DNA of 64,000 nucleotides from Hypomyces perniciosus (GCA_008477525.1 SPDT01000006.1:1577501-1641500), one strand, 5' to 3'. Shown: positions 46,406-59,099, counted from the stretch's first letter. Translations and numbers: made by a program. The notes: generated by a model not told the origin, from the letters alone.

Positions 46406-47869
46406 GTTATATATATAATAGATGATCTCATCGCAATGATCTGTAGGATGCTGCGACCAGATGGCTTCGTCCGCTGCGCCTGCGATCAGACTAATTGTGT
46501 TGGTTATTGATGAAGACATTGGTGGCGGGTTGTTTGTCAAATTCGCGGTCGATGCCTTCAAGCACGACGTTGGTGTAATCGAGGTCTTCGATGCATCGGT
46601 CCCGGATAAATGGAGCAATGTCCAAGTATGGCGGGACTTTTCGTTCCTCGGTGAAAAGTCCCCTCCATTTTTCATCCTAACCCAGGGAGAATGGGAAGGT
46701 GAACCAGAGTGAGAGGGGTTCGTCATGTCCCACTGATTCCAGGATTGTCCTGACTCTTTGGGCAATGTCTTGCAGACATTGGTATTGGGCGTGTATGAAG
46801 TTCCAGAATTTGCGAGGGTACAGAATGATAGGTTCGTGTCCCAAAATATCAGAGCTGAGGCGCACGATCTCGTCAGTCTTTCAACGAATGTGTTCAGCCG
46901 TTGTGAAGACGCCGTCCCTTTCCCAGATAGCTGTAATGTTGTCGAACACTGCCTTGTACTCGTCCGATGGGGGTCGTCCGGAAACCACGCCAGTGAGATT
47001 CGTTTCCGAGTCGGGAAAGAGAGGTTGCATAACTGCCATGTCTCCCGTGTCAATGACATCGCTGCGAATAGGTTTCTCGGTCTGTCCTAAGGGCAGGATC
47101 ATGACCGCGAAGGTGTCGGTCTGTTCGCCGTTTTTTAACCATGAAACGAACGGTGACGATGTTCTGCGTGTGCAGTCCCCACGAGGTTTGAACTTCCGTG
47201 CGGAGTCCCGGCGTCACGCTTTCTCCGACTCGCTTGACATATTCGGAGTGGTATCCTGGGAGAAGTTCGCCGTTGACATGCGTCACGACGCTCTGCCATC
47301 CGGACTGGACGGATTCCGCGTTGGCGATCTCATTGATGTCTCAAGTGTCATCCTCCTCCATTGCATGGGTCACACTAACGACGTATGCTTGTTCTTCCCA
47401 GATGAGAGGCATGTCATCCGTCGGCGCACCGACCGCGGTGGACAGGTCCGTCCGCATCACAGGATTGTCTGGTTGGAGATCGCTGGTGGTGAAGTGGTTT
47501 TGTCCGTGAGACACTCCATCATCCATCGTTCCAGCTTCAGTGCGTGCGTCTGTGTGCATGCTGGTGTCAGATTTCTTCCGTTTTCAATGCTTCTGTGCGG
47601 ATGCTAATGACGAATAGTGGTAGTCAAGTGGAAATATAGATGGCAATCGATTGATCTTTTGATGGTTCTTGTTGATCTTGTTGCGTTGTGAAAGTTCCCA
47701 GAGTTGTGTTCACGGTGCAGAAAGAGGGTGTGAGAGAGAAAAAAAATTCACGGATGTCAACAAACAACAGAAAGAAATTTCCAAAGTGAGTGGAAGGTGA
47801 TAGATGTCACCTGATCAAAAATAAAAAATTTGATGCTGGCAGCCGTCAGTCGGTCAGCAGCTGGCGGAC

Positions 47870-48110
47870 TGTTGGCACAGTCATCAGTCAAAGTCGGTCA
47901 ACAGCTGGTGGACTGTCGGCGTGGTTGCTGGGTCAGCGGTGTTTAAGTAATAGAGGTCGAAGTGTAGGGATATTGGAAGTTAGAGATATAGAGAGAAGTC
48001 GAACTACATCCTCAGCGAGGTACAGCATGCTTTCGAGAAGACATACACTACGCTGGTGTTGTCTCAACCCCCAAGATAGTGAATATCTTAACGGGCATGG
48101 GTCGGTTACA
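47870..48110 (-). repeat. Candidate LTR of the gypsy relic
   Basis: On the minus strand this 241-bp stretch starts TGTAACCGACC and ends GTGCCAACA, so it has TG...CA ends. It lies about 190 bases downstream of the integrase C-terminus, where a 3' LTR is expected. Its low-coordinate end overlaps a duplicated motif (GTCGGTCARCAGCTGG, near 47849 and 47896). No second LTR copy is found in the window, so the boundaries are tentative. Confidence 0.35.
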
Positions 48111-48300
48111 CTCGGCGCTTCGCCGACCCTTGTTGTGATTTGAATTTTTCCAATAACTATGGCACATCTTGTCTCAGTGTAGATTCGGGCTCCCAGGTGG
48201 TGTCCGGGTAGTCCAACCACTTGACTTCGTATTCCATCCTTCCCTTGCGTTGTCTTTTCGCAACTATGTCTTGGATGATGAATTTTTCCTGGTTGTTCTG

Positions 48301-48905
48301 TCATAGAGGCCCTGGGGGTTCTGCTGGTCTCATGCCCGGGATCATGGGTTCCAGGTGTTCGATACTGAACCCGGGTTTCCATTGTAGGTGTTTAGGCAAC
48401 TCGACCTTGTAACGTAATGGGCTGAATTTCTCTGTAATTCTGAACGGCCCGACTCGTCGATGTGACAGCTTGGTCTGGTTACCCAAGTGGTAACCGTCAT
48501 GGCCGGGTTTCGCAAGTTTCACGTACACAAGGCCCCCTTCTTCGAGGCCAGGTGGTGTGGTGTATTGTCTATCGTAGCTGATTTTCATTTTGGCTACTGC
48601 CAGTTGGACTGCACCCCAGGCGTCCTGTCGTATAAGCTGTTGATTTTCCCCGAAGTTCAGATCCGTCTTCCGCGCATGGTCAGGCGCCAGGAAGTGAGCT
48701 GGTTTCCGACCATATAAGAGTTCGAAAGGACTGTAGGTCGTGGTTGTGTGTATCGTGGCGTTGAGACAATGGACGAGGTGTGGGAGCAGTTCATTCCAAT
48801 GGCCTTGGTCGTATTTGGCGCCGACTACTGTGCGCAGACTTTGCATGAGCGTCTGAATATTCCGTTCAGATTGTCCATTGGCTTGTTGGTAGTAAGCGGC
48901 GCTTG
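48301..48905 (-). mobile_element. Ty3/gypsy retrotransposon relic, integrase C-terminal part
   Basis: Minus-strand coding sequence. It begins with TSAAYYQQANGQSERNIQTL, the equivalent of the integrase HPQTDGQSERxNQ motif. It continues through PHLVHCLNATIHTTTTYSPF, ELLYGRKP, then YVKLAKPGHDGYHLGNQTKL and RRVGPFRITEKFSPLRYKVE. The last block, ending EHLEPMIPGMRP, is the C-terminal module of gypsy integrases. Upstream, a garbled RDAK-type active-site block can be glimpsed in another frame, then homology ends. Protease, reverse transcriptase, RNase H and the catalytic core are absent. Confidence 0.88.
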
Positions 48906-49165
48906 TATAGGTAGGGAACGTGCTTGCCTCGTGGTCGGGTCTGAAATTTTGGCATCTCGCGACTTCCGAATTGATAATCGAAAATGGAAGTGACAGACTT
49001 TGGTATACGCCTTTAGAATGCTCAGTTGTCGCGGAGTGTCACTCCATAGGTACTTCAGCAGCTCTTCAGTATAGGCAACAGAAGTATAACCACAAAGGTA
49101 CCATAAAGGTATAGGTCTTCTTTCAATGCGAATACAATCAAGAAAATGTGCCAGCATATTGAGAG

Positions 49166-49480
49166 TCAGCACCCATCATTTACTGAGAGCGAGTCGGGGG
49201 AATATCCTCCCCTTTCAACTAAAAGTGTTGCCCCCTTGTAAGCCCCAACGCTTCCCTCAAAGTCCTTATACTTCGGCGGTTCTTTAGTATAGGCCAACGA
49301 GAGTATTGCTACCGCGGAGGTGTCCAACGGAACGACGGTGTATTGGGTGTGAATTCCCCAAGAAGATTGCACCTCGGCGCGCAGTCCAAGTGCCACGCTG
49401 TTAGCGACACGTTTAATGTGAATTCCGTCAACCTTTACCTTTACAACTACTACAATATGAACTTCATTAACATCTATCAT
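49166..49480 (-). pseudogene. Diverged second fragment of the helicase-like repeat protein
   Basis: An open stretch of 104 residues. Its middle part, RVANSVALGLRAEVQSSWGI followed by HTQYTVV, clearly resembles RVGESVTPGLRTEVQTSWGL followed by HTQNIVT in the pseudogene ending at 47559. Its following part resembles the TFAVMILPLGQTEKP block only weakly. It lacks a start and the rest of the gene. So two related copies flank the gypsy relic, with different degrees of divergence. Confidence 0.62.
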
Positions 49481-50296
49481 ATCATATCACGCAACCTTTA
49501 TGCATTATCCTTCTTTAACAGTCCCCATTGCATTCACTTATTCCCTTATGAAATATTTGCGTCCTTTTGAGTGAATAAATGGCATCAGCCGGCACTGGGC
49601 ACTCTGATAATCCAGTTCCCGGTAGCGAACTGGCCATCTAATAAGTCAATGGCCATCCTCATAGTGGTAATAGTAGCTCAGTTGTAATCACTCAGGCCGA
49701 AACGTCTGCAGAACGACCGGAACGACCGATTTGCTGCCGGGAACCCGATTATCATAGGGCCCAGTACTAGTAGATAATATTTTGTTCGACGTTCAACAAG
49801 AGGCAAATGCTAATATTGGAATATGTGAATATGATAATGAGTCAAACTTAAAGGTGATGTATAAAATTTGCGTAAGATAATATAATAGAGGTTGACGGTG
49901 TTCACGTTGTGCGATGTGAAGAAAGAATGGGGGAAGAGGAGTGTTACATCCAAAATGATAGTTTTGATGAGGTGAATAAGAAATCCTGTCGAGACGAATA
50001 CTCCATTAAAAGCACTCTAAAAACAATAGTAGTACGAGAAGTGTCCCGAATACCACAACTGCCTCTCGGCAGAGATACATGCTATTGCGCTTATAGTTTC
50101 CAGCCCCTAGGGATATTCCCGCCCTGTAAGACAACGATCGGATTGGATACTTAATCGCATTTCCCTGGTTTATGTTATGTTTTATATTTGACCAATACTT
50201 GACATCTATCTTATCACAACACAGTAACTGTTTCCCAACTGCTATCCCGTTCATCCGACATCATATTTCGTTTGACCTTGCTCTGTCGTCTATACG
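49481..50296. other. AT-rich decayed sequence
   Basis: Between relic fragments. AT-rich with many TAT/TAA runs; no coding potential recognised. Possibly ancient RIP-degraded repeat, which I cannot show. Confidence 0.4.
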
Positions 50297-50392
50297 CAGT
50301 GGACCAAGGAGCTCAGCTGACCTAGTTCCCGGGGCCATCGGCTCAAAATCCTCTATATTGATCTCTGGCTCCCATTGAAGATATTCGGGCAG
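50297..50392 (-). mobile_element. Second, older gypsy integrase C-terminal fragment
   Basis: Thirty-two codons on the minus strand read LPEYLQWEPEINIEDFEPMA, then PGTRSAELLGPL. These align without gaps to LPKHLQWKPGFSIEHLEPMI, then PGMRPAEPPGPL in the relic at 48301-48905. They differ at several positions, so this is a separate, diverged insertion. Confidence 0.75.
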
Positions 50393-52431
50393 CTAGATGC
50401 GTCATGGTGGGCTCTGTGGCTCACCAGCGATCCACTGCCAAAGGCTAAACATGTCAGAGAAACTCATCATCAAACTCGATTCGGACTACGGGGAACAACA
50501 GTGCTTCTTGCTTGGCCCATGATATCGCATCTGAGATTCTGATAACGCTAACAAAGAGGTTTTATTCCAGTTACTGAAGACACGGGGACTGCCAACTTAG
50601 ACAGCGAGTATAACGAGGTTGTAATTCGCACTCTTCGCGGTCACTATACTATTACTATATTGTCAAATAAATTATCCTTTAACATTGCCCATATCTGTTG
50701 AAGTCCATTCGACATAACGAATATTGCGTTGGATGCTTTGTGGTCACTCATTGATGGGAGTACATATTAAAATGCGCTTCTCTTCACATCGGTTCTTTTT
50801 CTCTTTCGTTTCGGCCTTCCACTTCCTAATCGCGTACCAGAACAATATCAGAAGCAAAGAGCTGCGTAAAGTCCTCACTGTCTAGAAAAACACGGGTATA
50901 AAAAAAAAACTGGCACTGTACTGGCAACGCCAAACAAACATTCTCAGCTACAGTATCTGACTCAATATGCGGACTAATCACCTGAAGTGCTGCGATATCA
51001 ACCTACCCTATAGCAGTGACATGAGAGATGGCACCAACCAGGACGGTCATGCCTCATGACGGCACTACAATCAACAGAGGGAACTTCACCTTGGCTTATG
51101 ATTGCTGAAAACCGTGGTTGTTTCAGTCAGAGCTGAGAGTTGAGTTTGGGGTCACCCTTTTTGCGACCACAGTTGTTACTCCGTACGTAATTAATTCGCG
51201 CTTCTCAAAGAAATGCTCAACTGTCAGATGTGACAGCTGACAGTTGACGCGAGGCAGAGAGCCTTGGTGGGCCAGATGTGGAAAAATAGGGGATAAAAAT
51301 AAAGTCTTACCAGGGCAGCGTCCAGGAATAGTTAGTCTCGGGTAAATTCCAAGCAAGCAAGGACCCTATTACGGTTCACCGTGCAGATTGCTGCAGCTAG
51401 GGGACATGCATATATACGAAGTAGGAGATGCGAGAGGTCCGCCTATTTCGTGTGGCGATCTTGGTTGTGCCAGAGAGACGAGAAATGCCATATTGTTCGT
51501 TCAAAGAGGAGAGAAGGGGTATGACACGACACGCTATGAGCTGCAGAGAGACATCAATCGCCAAGCCACCCGTCAGCGACGGCACCAAATACTAACGAGC
51601 GTCTCGCCATCTTCTTAGTTCCTAGCATACCGAGAAAGGAGATTGTGCTCCATAAGGCTCAAAATTTCCACGTAAAAAGCCGACTACAGGGACCCTGGCT
51701 GGCGGAGCCCCACTTATGCATGGGATGTGTTGCATGCATATTCTTTTGCTTTGAAGAAGCCGGCGGCAAGAGGAGATGTGACTGGGCGTTGACGGGGCAA
51801 GAAATAGTGCATCCGTCGAGGCCATACCACTAGCCAGTTCTTTGAAGCCTTGGCTATACGCGCGGCAACGGCCTGGGATCCGAACGGCTGCGCGGGCGTT
51901 GTGGCTCGTGACCAGGCTGACAAGAGTGAGGCCAGGAAACAAGGATACGGTCTGACTTGTTACAAGCATCTCGCATACTCGTACCTACGTATGTACCTCT
52001 GCTGTCGTCGATCTCATCGCCTAATCTCAGGCTTGGCCATGCATTAAGGTAGATCCTGCATGTGAGAAGAGCAAACAAGGTGGCAGATGATGGACTACGA
52101 GGACTAGTGTTAAGGAGTACTAGTCTGGAGGACTAGTAGTATTGCAGCTGTCGATCTCGCGACCTTGAAGGCGCAGCTGCGAATCGTCGCCGTCTCAAGC
52201 CCCCGGACAGGGGAACCAAACCTCCCCTCTCAACAGCCAAGGAGTACGAGTACCAGCAGTACTAGTACTACTACTGCTGGGAAGAGCTTGGTTCCGGGTA
52301 CCGGGGCAGCTCCACAGACCCGCCTTGGTCCCATGTATAATGCTACCAACAAGACGGTTCGCCTCCTGAACGCCCGTTAGAGATGATAGACTCGCTTATG
52401 TCCTGAATCTGTACTTTGTAGTATTAGTATC

Positions 52432-52448
52432 TACTCCGTACGGAGTAC
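52432..52448. repeat. Palindrome TACTCCGTACGGAGTA
   Basis: A perfect 16-bp palindrome in which both forms of the dispersed intergenic motif are joined back to back. Confidence 0.85.
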
Positions 52449-54282
52449 AGAAAATCCATACCTGGCCCATGACGTCGCCGACCTGCCAATTAGATCCAGT
52501 TGATGAGTTCCCGTGGAAGCAATTGTAATACGAGTACTGAACGGAGAGAGAAGACATAAGGAGTCCCAATAGGTATTGGGGGAGCACCAACTCCCAGTAC
52601 CAGCCGATATTGATGCCAGGAAGGTTTATGAAAACTCATTGATTGCATGACAGCCCTGTCACAGCTATGCTAATACCAGTGTGTCCAACATCGGGGCTTG
52701 ACTGCTCGTTGTTTGTTGGCCAATGACACCGTCGCAGATGTGATAGCTGAACCATCTCGGCGGGTGGTGCGAGTGTAAAAAGGAGAAGAGTTTTCTGTCC
52801 CACATTCAATGCGACGCCGGCCAGGATTTGTTGATCTTCTCTTCCTGTCATAGATACTTACGAGTAGTAGGAGAGAGGCCACGCACGTCATCAGTCATAT
52901 CACACCACCACTGCATCGGCAGATGGACAGATAAGTGCTAGCACTTTTTAGAGCCAATTTTGAAAGTGTTGCAAGGCCACCGAAACGTGCGACCTTGAAG
53001 GTCTGGGAAATCCTGGATGGCGGGACGAAATCCGGGTGGACTGGCCCATTCTCTAGGGTCCAACCGACTAGAGGAGGGTCTAGGCAGGGGCTGAGGCTAA
53101 GCTCAAGACTCAGGGGCATTAGAAAGGATGAAGTGCGTCCGCTCCAAAGGGCAAACAATGCAATCAATATGCGTTCAGTACGGAGTACTTCGTAGTATCC
53201 GTGTCAATTGCGGTTGGAATCGGCCGTACGAGTAGGCGTGTCCGCCGGAGCCGAAATTCCATCCAGGTATTGGCGGTGGCCTATTGAGTTGCGAAATGAC
53301 GGTGGCGCGTGCTGGCATTCTTCCAATTGATGGAAACTTGGCTGCTCTATTCACTATTCACAAGCAGTGTCCAGTAGTGCCGTTTCCCACGAGATGGAGT
53401 GTGTTGTTAATAGTAGTACTCGTCCTTGTACTCGTTCGTAATGGTTCGTAATGGTTCGTGACGGGGACCAGATGAGGCCAACAGGCCGCACGCACTTGTG
53501 AGACATTGTGTGTACTCGTACATGTTCGACTCAGCCCAATGGACCCCGTGAGAAGTTTGCTCGAAGCTTTCAACCTCTCTCCGCGCTAAAGGCCGAGTAC
53601 TAGCTATACTAGCTGTTAGTAGTAGTGCTCACCTGTTTGTCGGATGAGACAATATCGGGCCATGTTTGCAGCAACATCGGGCCTGAGAAGACGAGGGAAC
53701 CAAAGCTCGATACGAGTATTTGTCGGAAATGTGCTAATACTCAGGAACTGCCCCTCTTCTCATTGCATAGCGGCTTCTACCCGCCGGTCCGTTGTCTGCA
53801 GCTGATGAAGGAGAGGAGACTGGAGTGATTGTCCGCTAGCAAATATTAGGAGCACGTTTTTAGTCGTCGCTGCACGAGTCGCCCAACAATTGTTGATTCA
53901 CCTGTCGTACAAACGGCGCTTGAATGATGGGTTGGTTGGGCCGATGCTATCGCCGACTCCATCGTGGCTTGAAACGAACTAGTGGGAGCAAAGAACTTGC
54001 TAAAAAGGATGCCATCATCCCTAACAAAAATAGTACGAAGTATGGAATAGTACTCCGTACTCCTCCTTTAAAAAGAAGTCAAGTTGTTCAGGATGTCGGT
54101 GGTACAAAATGCCACGCGGGAGAGGGCATCTGGTTGAATAACGTGACAAAGGGCATATGTACAAATATATCCGGTGATGGCACAACAGCAGCGGTGGTCA
54201 ACAGCCAAGCCTTCCCGCCCGCTTGGTTCGAATGCTGTTGGCCGGGTCAAGATCTGGGGAGGCCGAGAATTTGAAATACTAC

Positions 54283-54298
54283 TACGGAGTACTCCGTA
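54283..54298. repeat. Palindrome TACGGAGTACTCCGTA
   Basis: A perfect 16-bp palindrome, the same unit as at 32796-32811, in the opposite arrangement to 52432-52448. Confidence 0.85.
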
Positions 54299-57189
54299 AT
54301 AAATTTGAAATCCATACATTGCGGTTTTTTCTTCCAAAGTCAGGGCGAGCTAGACGTGTAGTTCTAACTGAAACGACTTCTATGTAGTGATGCCCATCGA
54401 GTCATCCTAGCGGGGAGATTTGCGAAATAGTAGGATTTCAAACTGAAACGACCTTGCTGCCTGACAGTGATCCATAGGTCTGCTTCAGTTCAACTGGAGA
54501 ATTATTACCCCGTACCCAAAACGAGTCATATCTTGGTGTGCTCCGCGAGCGCCAGCGGCATCAACGGGTGCTTCAAATGGATAACCATCGAAATTGTGCT
54601 CAATAAAACATGGTTACGTATACCAAGTGTGTGCACAGCATTTGTCCGTACAACCAGCATTATGCGGACTTGTATGGGCTTGAGTCAGGTTGCAAATCCA
54701 CAGTTCTGTAGCAACAAGCATTCATCACCAGTTGTGCAGCCTAGGGGACTGCACTAGGGCAAGGCTGGAGAGTCCATAATAGTTATACGTGATGTCGCAG
54801 TCATCGAGATGTGACCTCAATACGCAGTACTGATTGCATGAGTGATAATGCAGATCCTGCACCCGAGTCCTGTGAGGAGTGGAGGCGACAATTCAACCCT
54901 CAGTCTCATGGGTATTCGCATTGCATGGATTGTGCAACCTCGGCAACCAGGTTCACTGATTTCTCTTCTCTCGTTTGGACGGTGACAGAAAATATGAGCG
55001 AAAGCCAACGCAACTCTCGGAGTCCTGGTAGATAGTACAAGCATGCCACAGAGTTCGGCAGACAATCTCATGGAAATTTTGCCAAGCATTTACCATGACC
55101 CTCAATAACCCAAGAAACTGGATGCCTTTCTCCGTAGAAGCCAAGAAGAGTGGCGCGATGCCGACTGAACGGACGGTTCCAAGCTAGAAGCAATACTACC
55201 AGTAGTCGTACTACTCGAAAGTAGTAGTATTAATAGTGTTAGTACGGAGTATTAGTGCTGTTGATTAGCTTTTTGCTCAAGGTGTTTTTGGGATTGACGC
55301 ACGGGAGTGAGAAATGAACGGCGTGTGTGCAAGGTTAATGACGACAAGATTAGATGTAGGTTCCATAGTGGTGACAGGGAACAACAAGGCGTGTTATTTT
55401 CGTGTTTTTCTCTTGTCGTTGTTGTACTCATATGTTTTCCTGTCATGCCCTGTCTAGCCAATTGCTTATTACGAGTAATGAATGAACGCGCTGTCAACAG
55501 ATCCATACACGCGCCTGGATTGTACTTCGTATTAATAATAGCCCGTGCATAAACGGATGGTGACGCTTTGGCAGGGATCGGATACGTGCTGTTCATGCAA
55601 CGACGGAAGGGTTGGATGGGGCAACCATCCCTTCAACTCCACACTATCTACTACTTCGTAGAGGGCCGAACAACTACGATGAGATCCAGAGGCAGAAACT
55701 CAAGACTCTGGCATCAACACGGGCAATGGGAACAGGACTACTACTCCGTACTAAGCCAGCTATTAATCAGCGTCTCTGGTGGGACGGACGTCAGTCAACA
55801 AAGTAATTGCTAGTGTGGCTTCTACTCTTATGTACGAGTACGAGTAGTAATAGCAAAAGTTCAACACCTCTGTTACTTATCTAGTACCTCCTCGTATGCA
55901 TGTCTTTCCCGGGTAGCACGACTAATATCTCGTAACAAGTACAGAGTACGACAGCGGAACTACCATACCCGTATGCGCGATGTGGCAGTGCCCTGCAGAG
56001 AAAGAACATGCATGGGCCGTGTCCTTTGGTGATCGCACGCTATGACAAATTTGCAACGAGCGGCGTGGTTTGCCATCGTGGATGGAAAGTTCTCCGAGTA
56101 ATAGCAGTAATATTCTCACAAGTACGAGTACTACGCAACTTGGATGGCCTAGCTTCACTCTTCTCCTACTTCCCCTGTGCACCATGCTGGTGGGCATTGG
56201 GGCCCTAGACAAGACAACACAAGACAAGACAAAATCAGCCGTCATTTTTTTGCCAAAGCAACGGATGGACGATCATCACGGCTTCCTTTTGGTTATGTGG
56301 ACCCTGAGACAAATGTCATGGAGCTCGGTTGAGCTGTATTCTTTCTTTTTTCCCCGGCGGATTCACAACAAAGGAAAAAGAAAACAGACAGCATGGGTGA
56401 TTCTGCCTGTCAAGGTATCAACTCGCAAGATCTCACGAGATATCTGCTGACTCGCAGCTTTGCCGTACAATCCCAAAATGGCATTCGAGGGAATTCTTCT
56501 TCCATGTTTTCCCCCTCTATTACCCATTACCCCGGTAATATTATGCAAGTGTGTGGAGGAAGGGTGAAATCCCGTCTCCCATTAGCAGGTTTGCCCTTCA
56601 ATTTGTCTGTCACCAACACCTCGTTCCTTGCATATGCCAAAGTCGCCCTATCTTGACACAAGCCGTGTGGCTTTACAGCTTTGAGGCAACAGGCTATGAC
56701 CAGATGCTCGGTACATGCACCTTGTGTGGCACGAACTGAAGCGATTACTCAACTCAATGTGGTACCGATGAGCTCGCATTTACATAGTACAGTCCTCCCT
56801 GGGGCGGTTACATTCAACACACGACCGCTGAAAGGTCTTGAACATGAGCTGTCATAATGTGCGTCGCGCGTTATCACAACACACACGCTGCTTCTTCTCC
56901 GCACCAATGTACTCCGTAAGAAGCTGGTAGTGAGAAAAAAAGAAAGAAAAAAGTAGGGACAGTGGTCCAACCATCTGGCTATTACTTGACGACATCGTCC
57001 AACAAAAGAGGCCGTGCATCTCAGTAAGAGGGCTCTGCTATCTGTTTGTTTGTTTTGCAATGCAAAGACTGTTGGATGTATTGACTCTTGTGCTCTACTA
57101 TGTACATACTACAGGAGTATGTACTTCGTATTACCATCACACATCCGGAGTATGGTTGCAAACGTCATAGTGCGTCATGAGGTTTTACG

Positions 57190-57215
57190 TATATATATAT
57201 ATATATATACATATA
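57190..57215. repeat. (AT)n microsatellite
   Basis: About twelve AT units with one C interruption, followed by TACTACTAC and TACGAAGTAC. Confidence 0.9.
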
Positions 57216-59099
57216 CTACTACTACGAAGTACGAAGAATAACACCCTACGAACACCCCACACCAGAGCTCCCTACGAGTAGAGATGGGCACTGACTGAGG
57301 AGATTTACTAACGCAAGCTTTTGCCAGGGAGTGAGAGATGCCGTTCCAGTAAACTGGGGTCTTTGAGTTCTGGTAAATGCTCATAGTACTTATTATCACT
57401 AGTGTTTTCTCCCTGCAGGACCGACTATTGGTTGCAAGCCTGTTGCTTCATCGGCCAGCTCGGTACCTAGTCCACGAGGCCAATTGATACGACTGGTACG
57501 AAGCACTCGACTGGTAAACACCATTAATAGTTGATGCATGTACATACTCCGTGCTTATGTATGCTACTAAGGTACTACACGGTACGGCATTTCCGCCTCA
57601 ACGGGCCTCTCTTCGGCAATGCAGGCAGGCTCCAGTGGAAAACCCGACTCAGGTCTCAGTTGTACCGTTGTATCCGTCGCCTCGGAAGCACAGGTTGCTC
57701 GGCCGCACAAAGTCATTGATGATAGCGCTAATGTTGACGGCCCTTGCAAGGGTCTGGTGGACCTCTCCTGCGGCTTGATTGCCTGTCGACTAAGCTCCCC
57801 GGCTTCACGCCAATTTGGCGCGAGGATGGCGCGCCCTTGCCTTGCCCATCACCCTGGATGAGCTTTCCGGTGCTATGGACGTCTGCGAGGGGCGTGTCGC
57901 TATTAGTACTTGTACCATCAAAGGGGGCAAATCTTTGCTCCACTAATGGATGATTGGACCCAGGGCTGGGAGCGACACCAGTTGAGCTCTCTCCGTCCGG
58001 GGCTTGGGAAACGGGCAGTAGTACGGAGTAGAGTCCAAGTCAATAACATTAGACCTCCCTGGACCCGAGGGCATGTTATGCACTTGACTTCTCCCTCCTT
58101 GACCCCCCATTTTTGCGTCTTTGTACGTAGCCGGCGGTGATACGACGACGGGCCGAGTCCTCGCAGGTCGAACACGAACATCGAAGGAACCGCTACCTAC
58201 GACGAATAGTGAAAGAGGAGAGAACAGGTGTTGGTGACGGAATCAAAGTTGGGGGAAACGACCAAGTCGAAGGAATCAGAAGAAGGGCAGGGACAAAAGA
58301 GTGCGAAAGAGTGGTGGATGGAAGTGGGATACAGCTGGGCTGTTCGTTTTACATCCCGCATCTCCTTCGACAAGCCGGAGAGAGAGCAACAGAGAAGAGA
58401 AGGAGAGCTTCACAATCGCCCGCGTCCGAAGAGTCGACACGAGGATCTCATCAACACACCGCGATTGCGACTCCGTGCCCAATCTTCTGATTTCGATACC
58501 GACAGATACACTGCGGTTCTATATTTGCGTGTCGCCCGGACCATTTCGTAAGTCCAGTCCTGTGACTATTCCCCGACGCGCAAGTCGAACGTGTGGTCGT
58601 TGTAAATCTGCACTGGATGGATTGTATTGTTCATTCCTCATCACCTCCGCCTCGCACCTCCCGCCACCAACTTTCCTTCATTCCAGACGCAGACTGGCGC
58701 TACTTCTCAACAACAATCAATTGACAGGACGGCTTACTGATGAGGCATTCTACCTAGCAGGGTTGAGGATCAGCAACGGCCCAGGCAGGTCTGCAACAAT
58801 TACGTCGGGCAAGAGAAGCTGTCATTATCCGCAGCTCTTAATTTGCCACCTCTTTACCTACCCATTATCATCACAAGAGGAAAACACTGACTACCCGCAC
58901 GACTCATCCTTTTTTTGACTCGCTTGCAACGTCAAGCGCACATTTCCTCTCGATTTGGATTGCCTTGGATATATACCTCTCGATTTTTGTCAGAAACCGG
59001 AGCAGAGGAGCGCCGCTGGTCAGACAGGGGTCACTAGGCCTGGACTAGTAGACAGTTGTCCGATGACCTGATCTAACACTGACGTCCACGGCTATCACG

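Larger units (their letters stand above)
44852..47559 (-). pseudogene. Broken P-loop ATPase / helicase-like gene, repeat-associated
   Basis: One minus-strand coding region can be traced through several frames. From 47559 it reads an acidic N-terminus, then VTHVNGELLPGYHSEYVKRV and RTEVQTSWGLHTQNIVTVRF. A frameshift at an A-run (near 47134-47139) follows, then TFAVMILPLGQTEKPI, KFWNFIHAQYQCL, then DEKWRGLFTEERKVPPYLDI. After a tandem-repeat insertion (46330-46405) it continues with KRARDLLPKEDANVQRYDD and WWQYILHGKGFPNDHRVNI. It reaches a Walker A motif, GCPGAGKSALAA, near 45565-45600. In-frame stops stand at 47341, 46881, 46677, 46491 and 45847. Sequence after Walker A is lost, so no Walker B or helicase motifs remain. 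The downstream 194-residue frame (44852-45436) is low complexity, probably the tail. Superfamily 1-like helicase is my best guess; only the P-loop is certain. Confidence 0.72.
50393..59099. other. Gene-poor stretch, 8.7 kb
   Basis: No protein or RNA gene is supported. It contains many palindromic TACGGAGTA/TACTCCGTA units, for example 52432-52448 and 54283-54298, an AT dinucleotide run (57190-57215) and GTAC-rich simple sequence. The last 900 bases before the RasGEF, with long overlapping frames without motifs, probably hold its promoter and 5' leader. Confidence 0.5.

Noticed and set aside
46699..47607. 302-residue plus-strand frame
   Set aside because: Opposite strand of the ATPase pseudogene; the minus-strand reading has the recognisable repeat-protein blocks shared with 49166-49480.
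58137..58918. Three overlapping plus-strand frames upstream of the RasGEF
   Set aside because: No motif and inconsistent frames. More likely leader or promoter, though a missing 5' exon cannot be excluded.
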